Assembly: GCA_029553375.1 (NCBI GenBank) | Contig: JAKPCH010000095.1 | Span: 49,491-113,490, forward strand | Direction: 5' to 3' | DNA length: 64,000 bases | Source of the DNA: Deltaproteobacteria bacterium | Lineage (GTDB): Bacteria > Desulfobacterota > Syntrophia > Syntrophales > UBA8958 | In this document: in pieces, positions 9,670 to 19,522 of the stretch | How positions within the stretch are numbered: the first letter of the stretch is position 1 | Layout: each line of letters begins with the position of its first letter | The notes under the pieces: generated by a model | What the model was told of the DNA's origin: nothing | Seen by the model: only the letters and a program-made list of their open reading frames with translations | Databases searched by the model: none | Translations under genes and position numbers: made by a program

Positions 9670-11574
9670 ATGGGAGACAGGCGGGATAGAGAGGGCCGGG
9701 AAGTTGCCTGGCAGGGAAAGATCGTGAAACCGGAGGAGGTCCTGGAGAGGATCGAGCCGGGGATGACCATCTTCCTCGGAACGGGCGTCGCCGAGCCCCG
9801 GACCCTCGTCAAGCACCTGACCGCATCCATGGCCTCCAACCTCCAGGATCTGGAGTTGATCCAGATGGTCAGCCTCGGAGACGCCGTGTCGGTGGACGAG
9901 CGTCATTCCCGGAAGTTCCGCCTCAAGACCTTCTTCTCCGGCTGGATCGCCAGCGAGGCCATCAGCCAGGGTCGGGTGGACCTCATACCGAGTCGTTTCT
10001 CCCGCATCCCCAGCCTTCTCAGGACAGGGGTAATCCATGTAGATGTCGCCTTTGTCCAGATCACGCCCCCCGATGCCTCCGGGTACTGCAATCTGGGCAT
10101 CGGCGCCGACGTCAGCCGTCAGGCCATGGAGGCGGCCAAGCTGGTCGTGGGGGAAATAAATCCCGAGGTCCCCGGGACCCTGGGGGACACCATCGTCCAC
10201 GTGAACGACTTCGACCTCCTGGTGGAGTCCACGGAACCACCCTTCTTCATTCCCCGTTGGCCCTATGACGAGACGTATCTCCAGATCGCGTCCCATATCG
10301 CCTCGGTGGTGGAGGACGGGAGCTGTATCTCTTTCGCCATCGGGCCCCTCTACGAGGCCCTGGGTCAGGCCCTGGCCAAGAAGCGGAACCTCGGGGTCCA
10401 CTCCCCCTTCTTCACCGACGCCCTCATGGACCTCATCAAGAGCGGCGCCGTAACGAACAGGAACAAGACCGTCTTCAGGGGCAAGTCCGTGGCCTCCTAC
10501 GTCCTCGGCACGAAGGAGCTGATGCGCTGGCTCGACCGCAACCCCCTGGTTGAGTTTCAGCCCGTCGACGTCGTCATGGACCCGAAGGTCATCGGGATGA
10601 ACGACCGGACCGTCGCCATCCTCCCCGCCCGCAAGGTGGACCTCACGGGCAACGTGGCCCTGCGGACGGGAAAGAGAAACGTGACGGCGGGTCCGGGGGC
10701 GGTCCAGGAGCTCTTCATGGGTGCCGCCCTCTCGAAGAAGGGACGCACCCTCTTCGCCCTCCCCAGCCGCAACCGCCAGGGGGAGCCCAACATCGTCCTC
10801 TCCGTGGACGGCCTCTCCTACCAGTTCTCCAACCGGGAGTCCCTGGATCTCGTCGCCACGGAGTACGGCGTGGCCTATCTCATGGGCCGGACCCTGAGGG
10901 AGCGGGCCCTTGCCCTCATCGACATCGCCCACCCCGACGACCGGATGGAACTGGTCCGTCAGGCCAAGGAGGCCAAGATCCTCTATGCCGACCAGATCTA
11001 CTTCCCCGAGACGGGGCGTCTCTACCCCCATCACATCGCCTACACCCACACCTTCAAGGGCAACCTGACGGTGCGCTTCCGGGCCATCAAGCCCTCCGAC
11101 GAGGAGGAGATGCGCCGCCTCTTCTATCGTTTTTCCGATCAGGCCGTCTATTACCGCTACTTCAGCCCCGTCAAGACGATGCCCCACCAGAAGATGCAGG
11201 AATACGTCAACGTCGATTATCGGCGGGTCATGTCCGTTGTGGGGGTCATCGAGGAGGGGGGGGTGGAGAGGATCATCGCCGAGGGCCGCTACGTGAGAAA
11301 AGCGGAGAGCGCTTACGCCGACACGGCCTTTGTCGTGGACGAGGCCTACCAGGGCCTCGGCATCGCCACCTATCTCTTCCAGATGCTCGTCCGCCTGGCC
11401 AGGGAAGAGGGGATCGAGGGCTTCACGGCGGACATCCTCGCGGCGAACAAGGCCATGCTGCGGGTCTTCGAAAAATCCGCCTTCCCCATCAAGGCGGCCC
11501 TCTCCGGCGGCAGTTATGAAATCACCCTAACTTTTGAAGAACAAAAGGAAAAGAAAGAGGGAAAAGGGGCATAA
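9670..11574 (+). CDS. Acetyl-CoA hydrolase/transferase fused to a GNAT acetyltransferase domain
   Basis: Residues about 15-450 form a CoA-transferase of the acetyl-CoA hydrolase / 4-hydroxybutyrate CoA-transferase family, with the catalytic-Glu region DLVATEYGVAYLMG and the substrate loop LPSRNRQGEPN. Residues about 465-620 form a GNAT N-acyltransferase domain (LTVRFRAIKPSDEEEM... and the acetyl-CoA binding region AYQGLGIATYLF). The fusion is known from other Desulfobacterota. The first half likely moves CoA between acetate and another acyl group. The second may acetylate a protein or small molecule, possibly linked to acetyl-CoA level; that link is inference. An AGGAG box lies about 10 bases before the ATG. 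Confidence 0.88.
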   Translation: MGDRRDREGREVAWQGKIVKPEEVLERIEPGMTIFLGTGVAEPRTLVKHLTASMASNLQDLELIQMVSLGDAVSVDERHSRKFRLKTFFSGWIASEAISQGRVDLIPSRFSRIPSLLRTGVIHVDVAFVQITPPDASGYCNLGIGADVSRQAMEAAKLVVGEINPEVPGTLGDTIVHVNDFDLLVESTEPPFFIPRWPYDETYLQIASHIASVVEDGSCISFAIGPLYEALGQALAKKRNLGVHSPFFTDALMDLIKSGAVTNRNKTVFRGKSVASYVLGTKELMRWLDRNPLVEFQPVDVVMDPKVIGMNDRTVAILPARKVDLTGNVALRTGKRNVTAGPGAVQELFMGAALSKKGRTLFALPSRNRQGEPNIVLSVDGLSYQFSNRESLDLVATEYGVAYLMGRTLRERALALIDIAHPDDRMELVRQAKEAKILYADQIYFPETGRLYPHHIAYTHTFKGNLTVRFRAIKPSDEEEMRRLFYRFSDQAVYYRYFSPVKTMPHQKMQEYVNVDYRRVMSVVGVIEEGGVERIIAEGRYVRKAESAYADTAFVVDEAYQGLGIATYLFQMLVRLAREEGIEGFTADILAANKAMLRVFEKSAFPIKAALSGGSYEITLTFEEQKEKKEGKGA

Positions 11575-11629
11575 AGGACTTGCAAGGGGCCGGTAATTGG
11601 TATAGAGGCCCCTTTTCAAACTTTGGGCG

Positions 11630-11658
11630 TTGACATCGCAGGTGCCCGTGCATATAAC
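11630..11658 (+). promoter_or_regulatory. Strong sigma-70 promoter for tRNA-Leu and the tig-clpP-clpX-lon block
   Basis: Perfect TTGACA at 11630-11635, a 17-base spacer, and TATAAC at 11653-11658 (5 of 6). The predicted transcript starts a few bases before the tRNA-Leu 5' end. This is the best -35/-10 pair in the window. Confidence 0.8.
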
Positions 11659-11668
11659 CCTAACGACT

Positions 11669-11753
11669 GCGAGAGTGGCGGAACTGGGAGACGCACTGGA
11701 CTTAGGATCCAGCGGTTTACACCGTAAGGGTTCAAATCCCTTCTCTCGCACCA
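11669..11753 (+). tRNA. tRNA-Leu (UAG)
   Basis: This 85-nt class II tRNA has acceptor GCGAGAG/CTCTCGC, discriminator A and an encoded CCA. The anticodon loop CTTAGGA on stem CTGGA/TCCAG gives anticodon TAG (leucine CUA). The long variable arm CGGTTTACACCG is typical of tRNA-Leu. Confidence 0.96.
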
Positions 11754-11798
11754 TTTAGGAAAAGATAAACAGAATAACATATAAGGAGTGGCGACAAA

Positions 11799-13130
11799 GT
11801 GAGCGAGACACGTCCGGCCGTGACCGTCGAGGACATCAGCCCCGTCAAGAAGAAATTGTCCATCGCTGTCCCCTGGGAGGAAACGAAGCGAGAGCTGGAA
11901 AGCAATTACAAAATCGTGGCCAGAAGCGCGAAGATAAAGGGTTTCCGCCCGGGCAAGGCGCCTCGCCCCCTGGTGGAGTCCGTTTACGGGGAGTTTATCG
12001 AGGAAGAGACGATCAAAAAGCTCGTGAACAGGTTTTTCTGGGATGCCGTCGAGGAACGGTCCTTGAAACCCCTGGAGAGCCCGGAAGTGGAGCCCGGGGT
12101 GATAGTCCAGGGTCAGGATTTCACCTTCTCGGCCACCGTGGAGGTGGAACCGCTGATCGAGCCCCAAAACTACATGGGCCTGGAGTTGGAAAGGGAGGAC
12201 GACACCGTCACGGATCAGGACGTCCAGGAGCGCCTCGATAAGATAAGGGACATGTACGCCACCCTCGAAGACGTCGCCGAGGACCGGGGAGTGAAGGCCG
12301 GAGACGTCTGTATCATCGACTTCCAGGGCTTTATCGACGGTGTGGCGAGGGAGGACATCAAGGCCGAGGGACACGTGTTGGAGCCCGGGTCGCGGACCTT
12401 CGTCCCCGAATTCGAGGACGCCCTGTACGGAATGAAGAAGGGTGAGACGAAGGAGCTGGATGTGAACTTCCCCGAGGACTACCACCACAAGGAGATGGCG
12501 GGCAAGACGGTCCGTTTTTCCGTGACCCTCAGGGAGATAAGAGAGAAGAAGGTCCCGCCCCTGGACGAAGATTTTGTTAAGAACCTTGAACGTTTCAACA
12601 CCCTCGAGGAACTGACCGAGGAGGTCCGCAGGGGCCTAGAGGAGGAGCGACGCAACCGGGCCGACGCGAATCTCCGCAAGGCCTTGATAGAAAGACTACT
12701 CGAGGATAACGACTTCGATGTCCCGGACTCCCTCGTCAAACGCCGTTTGGTCGAGATGATGTTCGACGTCCACATGAAAATGAGGAGCGCCGGCATGAGA
12801 AATGACCAGGTGGAGGCCGTCATCGACAAGAACATTGCCTACATGAGCGGGGAGGCAGCCCTGGCCGTCAAGACCTCCCTGCTTCTCAAGGCCATCGCCG
12901 CCCGGGAACGGATAGTGGTGGAGGACGAGGAAGCGGAGGGACGAGTCCGCGAGATGGCGAGGCAGAGGGGCCAGGACGAGGAGGCCCTGCTGAAAAAATA
13001 CCAGGACGAAGGCTTGATCGAGCAGGTGAAAGGTGATCTCCTGGCGAGAAAGACCCTCGATTTCATCGAGTCCCATGCCAAGATCCGCGTGGCGGCCCGG
13101 GACGAGAAAACCGCCGGGGAGGTGTCATAA
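11799..13130 (+). CDS. tig: Trigger factor (ribosome-associated chaperone and prolyl isomerase)
   Basis: Trigger factor binds the ribosome exit tunnel and shields nascent chains. The N-terminal domain carries the ribosome-docking signature GFRPGKAP. A central FKBP-type isomerase domain (about 160-245, [13 protein letters not shown]) and a helical C-terminal chaperone domain follow. At 443 residues it is full length. The GTG start has AAGGAG about 11 bases upstream; no good ATG is present. It leads the classic tig-clpP-clpX-lon order, with the nearby tRNA-Leu promoter as the likely driver. Confidence 0.96.
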   Translation: MSETRPAVTVEDISPVKKKLSIAVPWEETKRELESNYKIVARSAKIKGFRPGKAPRPLVESVYGEFIEEETIKKLVNRFFWDAVEERSLKPLESPEVEPGVIVQGQDFTFSATVEVEPLIEPQNYMGLELEREDDTVTDQDVQERLDKIRDMYATLEDVAEDRGVKAGDVCIIDFQGFIDGVAREDIKAEGHVLEPGSRTFVPEFEDALYGMKKGETKELDVNFPEDYHHKEMAGKTVRFSVTLREIREKKVPPLDEDFVKNLERFNTLEELTEEVRRGLEEERRNRADANLRKALIERLLEDNDFDVPDSLVKRRLVEMMFDVHMKMRSAGMRNDQVEAVIDKNIAYMSGEAALAVKTSLLLKAIAARERIVVEDEEAEGRVREMARQRGQDEEALLKKYQDEGLIEQVKGDLLARKTLDFIESHAKIRVAARDEKTAGEVS

Positions 13131-13131
13131 G

Positions 13132-13716
13132 ATGCCCCTGATTCCTATGGTGGTGGAACAGGACAGCCGCGGGGAGCGGGCCTTCGACATCTATTCCCGG
13201 CTCCTGAAGGACCGGATCATCTTCCTGGGCACGGCCGTCGACGACACGGTGGCCAATCTCGTCATCGCCCAGATGCTCTACCTGGAGTCGGAGGACCCGG
13301 ACAAGGACATCTACTTCTATCTCAACACCCCCGGCGGGCACGTCAGCTCCGGCCTGGCCATTTACGACACCATGCGCTACATCCGCCCCCCCGTGAACAC
13401 CTTCTGCATGGGCCAGGCGGCAAGCATGGGGGCCCTCCTCCTAGCGGCGGGGACGAAGGGGAAGCGATACGCCCTCCCCCATTCCCGGATCCTGATACAT
13501 CAGCCCCTGGGCGGTTTTCAGGGCCAGGCCACGGATATTGACATCCAGGCCCGGGAGATACTAAGATTAAAAGACGAGCTGAACTCCATCCTCGCAGAGC
13601 TGACGGGTCAACCTCTGGCCAAGATCCAAGCAGACACGGAGAGGGATTACTATATGGATCCTCGTCAGGCCAAAGAATACGGTCTGATCGACGAGATCAT
13701 AACGAAGAGGCAATAG
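13132..13716 (+). CDS. clpP: ATP-dependent Clp protease proteolytic subunit
   Basis: ClpP forms the tetradecameric serine protease chamber that works with ClpX. The start is ATG 13132, with GGGAGG 9 bases upstream; the longer track ORF (13033) runs inside tig. From this start the catalytic triad is Ser98 (GQAASMGA), His123 (ILIHQP) and Asp172. At 194 residues it matches the family, with an N-terminal [10 protein letters not shown] typical of ClpP. clpX starts nine bases after the stop. Confidence 0.97.
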   Translation: MPLIPMVVEQDSRGERAFDIYSRLLKDRIIFLGTAVDDTVANLVIAQMLYLESEDPDKDIYFYLNTPGGHVSSGLAIYDTMRYIRPPVNTFCMGQAASMGALLLAAGTKGKRYALPHSRILIHQPLGGFQGQATDIDIQAREILRLKDELNSILAELTGQPLAKIQADTERDYYMDPRQAKEYGLIDEIITKRQ

Positions 13717-13724
13717 AGGTTTCA

Positions 13725-14984
13725 ATGGTAAGAAGAAGAGAGCATAACGACAGGGGACTCCTCCACTGCTCATTCTGCGGCAAGAACCAGAACGAGGTGA
13801 AGAAACTCGTCGCCGGTCCGACGGCCTACATCTGCAACGAGTGCATCGAGCTGTGCCGCTGTATCGTCGCCGAGGACGGGGAGGGCCACCTCCCCGAAGA
13901 GGTCACGCGCAAGGGGATCCCCGAACCGAAAGAGATCAAGAAGTTTCTCGATTCCTACGTCATCGGCCAGGAAAGGACCAAGAAGGTCCTGTCCGTGGCC
14001 GTGTACAATCACTACAAGCGTCTCTTGAGCGCCGTCAACATGGACGGCGTGGAGATCCAGAAGAGCAACGTCCTCCTCATCGGTCCCACGGGTTCCGGCA
14101 AGACCCTCCTCGCCAAGACCCTGGCGAAGATGCTCAAGGTCCCCTTCGCCATCGCCGACGCCACGACCCTCACGGAGGCCGGCTACGTGGGGGAGGACGT
14201 GGAGAACATCATCCTTTCCCTCCTCCAGAATGCGGATTACGATGTCGAGCGGGCCTCCAAAGGGATCGTCTACATCGACGAGATCGACAAGATCGCCAAG
14301 AAGTCGGGCAATCCCTCCATCACCAGGGACGTTTCCGGTGAAGGCGTCCAGCAGGCCCTCCTTAAGATCATCGAGGGGACCCTCGCCAACATCCCCCCCA
14401 AGGGGGGACGGAAGCACCCCCAGCAGGAGTTCATCCAGGTGGACACCACCAACATCCTCTTCATCTGCGGCGGGGCGTTCAACGGCCTGGAGGACATCAT
14501 CGCCCGCCGGGTGGGGCACAGCGCCCTCGGATTCGGCGCCGAGATCAGGAGCCGCCAGAACAAGAAGGTGGGGGAACTCCTCGCCCAGGTCCAGCCGGAG
14601 GATCTCCTCAAGTTCGGCATGATCCCTGAGTTCGTCGGCAGGCTCCCCGTCGTCGCCACCCTCAACGAGCTCACGGAGGACGAGATGGTGAAAATCCTCG
14701 AGGAGCCCAAGGATGCCATCATCAAGCAGTACCGGAAACTCTTCGAGATGGAGGGGGTAAAGCTCAAGTTCACCGACGGGGCCCTGAGGGCCGTCGCGAG
14801 GCTGGCCATCGAGCGCAAGACGGGGGCGCGGGGCCTGCGTTCCATCCTGGAAAACACCATGCTCGACATCATGTACGAGCTGCCCTCGCGGCGGGACATG
14901 AAGGAGTGCGTCATCAGCGAAGAGGTGGTTCTCAACCGGGAGAAACCGATCCTGATCTTCGAGGCCAAATCGGAGACGGCCTGA
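13725..14984 (+). CDS. clpX: ATP-dependent Clp protease ATP-binding subunit
   Basis: ClpX unfolds substrates and feeds them to ClpP. The N-terminal zinc-binding domain has Cys15, Cys18, Cys37 and Cys40. Walker A GPTGSGKT is at 120-127, with the pore loop GYVGEDVE, Walker [10 protein letters not shown] and sensor residues following. At 419 residues it is of normal length. It lies between clpP and lon in a continuous operon. Confidence 0.97.
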   Translation: MVRRREHNDRGLLHCSFCGKNQNEVKKLVAGPTAYICNECIELCRCIVAEDGEGHLPEEVTRKGIPEPKEIKKFLDSYVIGQERTKKVLSVAVYNHYKRLLSAVNMDGVEIQKSNVLLIGPTGSGKTLLAKTLAKMLKVPFAIADATTLTEAGYVGEDVENIILSLLQNADYDVERASKGIVYIDEIDKIAKKSGNPSITRDVSGEGVQQALLKIIEGTLANIPPKGGRKHPQQEFIQVDTTNILFICGGAFNGLEDIIARRVGHSALGFGAEIRSRQNKKVGELLAQVQPEDLLKFGMIPEFVGRLPVVATLNELTEDEMVKILEEPKDAIIKQYRKLFEMEGVKLKFTDGALRAVARLAIERKTGARGLRSILENTMLDIMYELPSRRDMKECVISEEVVLNREKPILIFEAKSETA

Positions 14985-14994
14985 AAGGACCATC

Positions 14995-17391
14995 ATGTTC
15001 GAATTCATGAAGAGTAAGGACAAGCTCCTCCAGCTCCCCCTCCTGCCCCTGCGGGACGTGGTGGTCTTCCCCCACATGATCGTCCCCCTCTTCGTGGGGA
15101 GGGACAAGTCCGTCGCGGCCCTGGAGACGGCCATGAAGATGGAGAAGGGGATCTTCATGGTGACCCAGAAGAGCGCCCAGAAGGACGACCCCCTCGAGGA
15201 CGATCTTTACAGGGTCGGGACCGTGGGCTTCATCATACAGCTCCTGAGACTGCCCGACGGCTCCGTCAAGATCCTCGTGGAAGGCAAGAAGAGGGGGTTG
15301 ATAAAGAAATACCTGTCGACGAAGGAGTATTTCTCCGTCGAGGTAGAGGAGGTCGAGGAACTGGGTTCCGATGACGCCCTCAAGACGGAGGCCCTCGTGC
15401 GGAGCCTCAAGGAGGCCTTCGAGCAGTACGTGAAGCTCAGCAAGAAGGTTCACGTTGAGATGATCGGGACCGTCGCCACCATCGAGGACCCCTCCAAGCT
15501 CGGGGACGTCATCTGCTCCCACCTCGGGGTGAAGATCGAGGATAAGCAGCGGATCTTGGAGATCTTCAAGCTCAACGCCCGCCTGGAGGCCATCTACGAG
15601 CTCATCCTCGGGGAGATAGAGATCCTGCAGATCGAGGAGAAGATCAAGCGCCGGGTCAAGAAGCAGATGGAGAAGACCCAGAAGGATTACTATCTCAACG
15701 AGCAGATGCGGGCCATCCAGAAGGAGATGGGCGAAAAGGACGACTTCAAGAGCGAGATCCAAGAACTCGAAAAGAAGCTGAAACAGAAGAAGCTGTCCGA
15801 GGAGGCCCACAAGAAGGTCAAGGCGGAGATCAGGAAGCTCCAGATGATGGCCCCCATGTCCGCCGAGGCCACGGTGGTGAGGAATTACATCGATTGGATC
15901 CTCGACCTCCCCTGGGGGGAGAAGACGGTGAACAACTACACCCTCAAGGAGTCGGAGGCCATCCTGGAGGAGGATCACTACGGCCTGAAACAGGTCAAGG
16001 AGCGGATCATCGAGTACTTGGCCGTCCAGAGCCTCGTCAAGAAGAACAAGGGCTCCATCCTCTGCCTCGTCGGCCCCCCCGGCGTCGGGAAGACCTCCAT
16101 CGCCAAGTCCGTGGCCCGGGCCACGAACAGGAAATTCGTCCGCTTCTCCCTCGGCGGGGTGAGGGACGAGGCGGAGATCCGGGGCCACCGGCGCACCTAC
16201 ATCGGCGCCCTGCCGGGAAAGATCATCCAGCTCATGAAGAAGGCCGGGACGAGCAATCCCGTCCTGTGCCTCGACGAGGTGGACAAGCTGAGTTCCGATT
16301 TCCGGGGCGACCCGTCGGCGGCCCTCCTCGAGGTCCTGGACCCGGAGCAGAACAACGCCTTCAACGACAACTACCTCGAGGTGGACTACGACCTCTCGGA
16401 CGTCATGTTCATCACGACGGCCAACGTCCTCCAGACCATCCCGGCGCCCCTCCAGGACCGCATGGAGGTGATCCGCATCGCCGGTTACACGGAACAGGAA
16501 AAGCTCAACATCGCCCAGCGTTTCCTCGTCGCCAAGGAGATGGAGGCCAACGGCCTGACGAAGGAAAACATCAGCTTTTCCACGGGCGCCATTCTGACGA
16601 TCATCCGCCAGTACACGCGGGAAGCGGGGGTGAGGAACCTGGAGCGCGAGATCGCCTCCATCTGCCGCAAGGTGGCCAAGCAGATCGTTTCCGAGGGGAT
16701 CAAGGAACAGATTCGCATCACCTCTCGGGTGGTGCCGAAGTACCTCGGCGTCCCCAAGTACCGCCACGGGGAGACGGAAGGAAAAGATCAGGTGGGCCTG
16801 ACGACGGGCCTCGCCTGGACCGAGGTGGGGGGCGAGCTCCTGGCCATCGAGGCCATGGTCATGAGGGGGACCGGCAAGATGGTGATGACGGGAAAGCTCG
16901 GCGACGTCATGCAGGAGTCCGTCCAGGCCGCCCTCACTTACGTCCGGGCCAGAGCGGACGAGTTCGGCCTCCCGGAGGGTTTCTACAAGGATATGGACAT
17001 CCATGTCCACGTCCCCGAGGGGGCCATCCCTAAGGACGGACCCTCGGCGGGCATCGCCATGGCCACGGCCATCGCCTCGGCCCTGACGAAACGCAAGGTC
17101 CGCGGGGACGTGGCCATGACGGGCGAGATCACCCTGAGGGGACGGGTCCTGCCCGTCGGCGGTATCAAGGAGAAGCTCCTGGCCGCCCATCGGGGGAACG
17201 TCAAGACCGTCATCATCCCCAAGGAAAACGAGAAAGACCTGGCGGAGGTACCGTCCAACGTCCTCAAGGCCCTGGAGATCGTCTTTGTCGAGTCCGTGGA
17301 CGAGGTCCTGAAGGTGGCCTTCGTCCGGGAGGAGCCGCCGGACAGACGGGGGGAGGTCATGCTCGGGGCACCCATGGCCGTCAGCGCTTAA
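14995..17391 (+). CDS. lon: ATP-dependent protease Lon
   Basis: Lon degrades misfolded and regulatory proteins. The N-terminal LAN domain ([15 protein letters not shown]) is followed by a long coiled region with [18 protein letters not shown], an AAA module with Walker A GPPGVGKT, and the C-terminal protease domain. The catalytic Ser lies in PKDGPSAG (near residue 680) and its Lys partner in [10 protein letters not shown] (near 720). At 798 residues it is a typical LonA. The ATG is ten bases after the clpX stop, and an AAAGGACC stretch provides the ribosome-binding site. Confidence 0.97.
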   Translation: MFEFMKSKDKLLQLPLLPLRDVVVFPHMIVPLFVGRDKSVAALETAMKMEKGIFMVTQKSAQKDDPLEDDLYRVGTVGFIIQLLRLPDGSVKILVEGKKRGLIKKYLSTKEYFSVEVEEVEELGSDDALKTEALVRSLKEAFEQYVKLSKKVHVEMIGTVATIEDPSKLGDVICSHLGVKIEDKQRILEIFKLNARLEAIYELILGEIEILQIEEKIKRRVKKQMEKTQKDYYLNEQMRAIQKEMGEKDDFKSEIQELEKKLKQKKLSEEAHKKVKAEIRKLQMMAPMSAEATVVRNYIDWILDLPWGEKTVNNYTLKESEAILEEDHYGLKQVKERIIEYLAVQSLVKKNKGSILCLVGPPGVGKTSIAKSVARATNRKFVRFSLGGVRDEAEIRGHRRTYIGALPGKIIQLMKKAGTSNPVLCLDEVDKLSSDFRGDPSAALLEVLDPEQNNAFNDNYLEVDYDLSDVMFITTANVLQTIPAPLQDRMEVIRIAGYTEQEKLNIAQRFLVAKEMEANGLTKENISFSTGAILTIIRQYTREAGVRNLEREIASICRKVAKQIVSEGIKEQIRITSRVVPKYLGVPKYRHGETEGKDQVGLTTGLAWTEVGGELLAIEAMVMRGTGKMVMTGKLGDVMQESVQAALTYVRARADEFGLPEGFYKDMDIHVHVPEGAIPKDGPSAGIAMATAIASALTKRKVRGDVAMTGEITLRGRVLPVGGIKEKLLAAHRGNVKTVIIPKENEKDLAEVPSNVLKALEIVFVESVDEVLKVAFVREEPPDRRGEVMLGAPMAVSA

Positions 17392-17407
17392 GAAGGCAGG
17401 TTTTCTC

Positions 17408-17436
17408 TTGACAAGGGCGTCCACAGTTGATAGTTT
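17408..17436 (+). promoter_or_regulatory. Putative sigma-70 promoter for the tRNA-Val/tRNA-Asp pair
   Basis: Perfect TTGACA, 17-base spacer, then TAGTTT, ending 27 bases before tRNA-Val. The -10 box is weak; read-through from lon is also possible. Confidence 0.45.
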
Positions 17437-17463
17437 CCGTCGTCGCCGGGAATAGGCGACGAT

Positions 17464-17539
17464 GGGCGGGTAGCTCAGTTGGGAGAGCGCCACGCTTACA
17501 CCGTGGAAGTCACAGGTTCGAGTCCTGTTCCGCCTACCA
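17464..17539 (+). tRNA. tRNA-Val (UAC)
   Basis: This 76-nt cloverleaf has anticodon stem CCACG/CGTGG, loop CTTACAC and anticodon TAC (valine). The acceptor GGGCGGG pairs with TCCGCCT through two G-U wobbles, at pairs 1-72 and 7-66. Discriminator A and CCA are encoded. Confidence 0.93.
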
Positions 17540-17640
17540 GATGGAAGATCCGGGTCGCCTTCCAGGGTGTGGCGATGGAGCGGCGCCCTGGGGGAGGGGA
17601 GAAACCCGCAGCTTAGATCAAAAGAAAAAAGTCGTATTTC

Positions 17641-17717
17641 GGGGTCGTAGTTAAGTTGGTTATAACGCCGGCCTGTCACGCCGGAGGGCGAGGGTTCAAG
17701 TCCCTTCGGCCCCGCCA
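17641..17717 (+). tRNA. tRNA-Asp (GUC)
   Basis: This 77-nt cloverleaf has acceptor GGGGTCG/CGGCCCC, discriminator G and an encoded CCA. Anticodon stem CCGGC/GCCGG with loop CTGTCAC gives GTC (aspartate). Confidence 0.96.
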
Positions 17718-17726
17718 AATATGTCA

Positions 17727-17758
17727 GGGGGTTGGCCATCGCGGTTAACCCCCTTTTT
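17727..17758 (+). terminator. Rho-independent terminator after tRNA-Asp
   Basis: Stem GGGGGTT/AACCCCC, extended by inner G-U and G-C pairs, is followed by five T residues. It ends 14 bases before the radical SAM gene. Confidence 0.8.
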
Positions 17759-17772
17759 GCTTACATCCACGT

Positions 17773-18645
17773 ATGAAGTATGAAGGAATCATTATAAGAC
17801 CACCGAGTGAGGCTTCGAGCCTCCTCCTCCAGGTGACCGTCGGTTGTTCCCACAACCGATGCACCTTCTGCCCTACCTACAAGGGGGTGAGGTTTCGCAT
17901 CAAGTCCCGGGAGGAGATCGAGGAAGACATCTTGGAGGCGAGTCGCTTCCGGCGCGTCGAGAGGGTCTTCCTGTGCGACGGCGACGCCCTGATCGTCCCC
18001 CAGGGGCGCCTGGTCGAGATCTTGGCATCCATCGGGAAGAACATCAGGGGCGTCCGCAGGATCGGTCTCTACGGCAACGCCAAGAGCATCCTGAGAAAGA
18101 GCGTGGACGACCTGAAGGAACTGAGGCGTCTGGGCCTGGGGATCGTCTATCTCGGCGTGGAGTCGGGGAGCCGTGGCGTCCTGGCGGCCGTCCGGAAGGG
18201 TGTCACCTATGAAGAGATGGTGGAGGCGGGCAGGAGGGTGAAGGAGGCTGGGATCACCCTCTCCGTGACGGTCCTGTTGGGTATCGGCGGGCGCGAGGGG
18301 AGCATGGAACACGCCGAGGGGACGGCGAGGATCCTCACGGAGATCGACCCGGATTACGTCGGGGCCTTGACGGTCATGGTCGTCCCCGGGACGCCCCTTT
18401 ACGAAGACTACGCGGCCGGCCGTTTCGAATTGCCCGACACCTTCGGATTCTTGAAGGAACTGGGGGTCATGATCGGCAAGAGCAATTTCACCGACTGTTT
18501 CTTCACCTCCAATCACGCCTCGAATTACCTGCCCCTGAGGGTCCGTCTCCCCGAGGGCAGGGAAAGGGCCCTGACGATGCTCGACGAGGTGATCGCGGCG
18601 AAGGACGAGAGGATCCTGCGTCCCGAGTACCTCCGCGCCCTCTGA
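17773..18645 (+). CDS. Radical SAM protein of unknown substrate
   Basis: The cluster-binding cysteines are in VGCSHNRCTFCPTYK. The spacing is CX4CX2C, not the canonical CX3CX2C, but I know this GCSHN-CTFC form from a widespread uncharacterised radical SAM family. Downstream are GDALIVP, a GNAKSIL strand and IVYLGVESGS, which fit the barrel and SAM-binding strands. It should cleave SAM to a 5'-deoxyadenosyl radical; the substrate is unknown. At 290 residues there is no extra C-terminal cluster domain. The ATG start comes right after the tRNA terminator, without a strong Shine-Dalgarno. Confidence 0.8.
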   Translation: MKYEGIIIRPPSEASSLLLQVTVGCSHNRCTFCPTYKGVRFRIKSREEIEEDILEASRFRRVERVFLCDGDALIVPQGRLVEILASIGKNIRGVRRIGLYGNAKSILRKSVDDLKELRRLGLGIVYLGVESGSRGVLAAVRKGVTYEEMVEAGRRVKEAGITLSVTVLLGIGGREGSMEHAEGTARILTEIDPDYVGALTVMVVPGTPLYEDYAAGRFELPDTFGFLKELGVMIGKSNFTDCFFTSNHASNYLPLRVRLPEGRERALTMLDEVIAAKDERILRPEYLRAL

Positions 18646-18658
18646 GGGAGGATCTTCC

Positions 18659-19486
18659 ATGAAAAAGAGGATGAAGGCGCTCTTCAAGGGGATCTTCCCC
18701 AGCCGTGACTCGGACCGACTCGAGAAGGAGATCCAATCCATCATCGATGCGGGTGAGGAGGAGGGACTGATCGACCCCCAGTCGGGGGAGATGATCCAAA
18801 GCATCCTCGAGTTCCGTGAGACCGTCGTCCGGGAGATCATGATTCCCCGGACCCAGATCGTGGCCGTGCCCGTAAACGCCCCCATCGAGGAAATCATCGA
18901 GATGGTCTCCCGCCACGGCCATACGAGGATGCCCGTCTATCGGGGCAATATCGACAACATCGTCGGTATTCTAAACGTCAAGGATCTTCTCAAATTCTGG
19001 TCGCGGCCCGTCACGGAGGCGGACATCGAAGGGCTCTTGAGAAAGCCCTACTACATCCCCGAGACCCAGAACACCCACGTCCTTCTCCATAATCTCAAGG
19101 CCCGCAAATACCACATGGCCATCGTCATCGACGAGTACGGTGGGACGGCGGGGCTCGTGACCCTCGAGGACCTCATCGAGGAGATCGTAGGCGATCTACC
19201 CGACGAGCACGACGGCCAGGAGCCACAATTCACTGATCTCCCCAACGGAGGCGTCCTCGTCGACGGCCGGGTGGAGATCGAGAAGATCGAGGAGCGTTTC
19301 GGGGTGGAATTCGCGGAGGGGAAGTTCGAGACCCTGGGCGGCCTGATCCTGAGCACCATCGGACGCATCCCCACGACGGGCGAGGTCCTGGAGATCGAAC
19401 CCTTCGAGATGACAATCGAAGAGGCGGACGATCGTTCCATCAAGAAGGTCAAGATCAGGAAAAAGGAAGAGGAGAGGGAGGAATAG
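18659..19486 (+). CDS. CBS-pair protein of the CorC/HlyC family
   Basis: Two CBS domains span about residues 60-185 ([14 protein letters not shown]... and [17 protein letters not shown]). A CorC_HlyC transporter-associated domain follows ([22 protein letters not shown]). There is no membrane domain, as in E. coli CorC/YbeX. The family is linked to Mg2+/Co2+ efflux and, in several bacteria, to ribosome maturation. It lies just before lnt, the same neighbour as ybeX in E. coli. GGGAGGA sits seven bases before the ATG. Confidence 0.88.
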   Translation: MKKRMKALFKGIFPSRDSDRLEKEIQSIIDAGEEEGLIDPQSGEMIQSILEFRETVVREIMIPRTQIVAVPVNAPIEEIIEMVSRHGHTRMPVYRGNIDNIVGILNVKDLLKFWSRPVTEADIEGLLRKPYYIPETQNTHVLLHNLKARKYHMAIVIDEYGGTAGLVTLEDLIEEIVGDLPDEHDGQEPQFTDLPNGGVLVDGRVEIEKIEERFGVEFAEGKFETLGGLILSTIGRIPTTGEVLEIEPFEMTIEEADDRSIKKVKIRKKEEEREE

Positions 19487-19522
19487 CCTTCGGGCTGGCC
19501 CTCCCGCCTGAGTTCCAGCACC

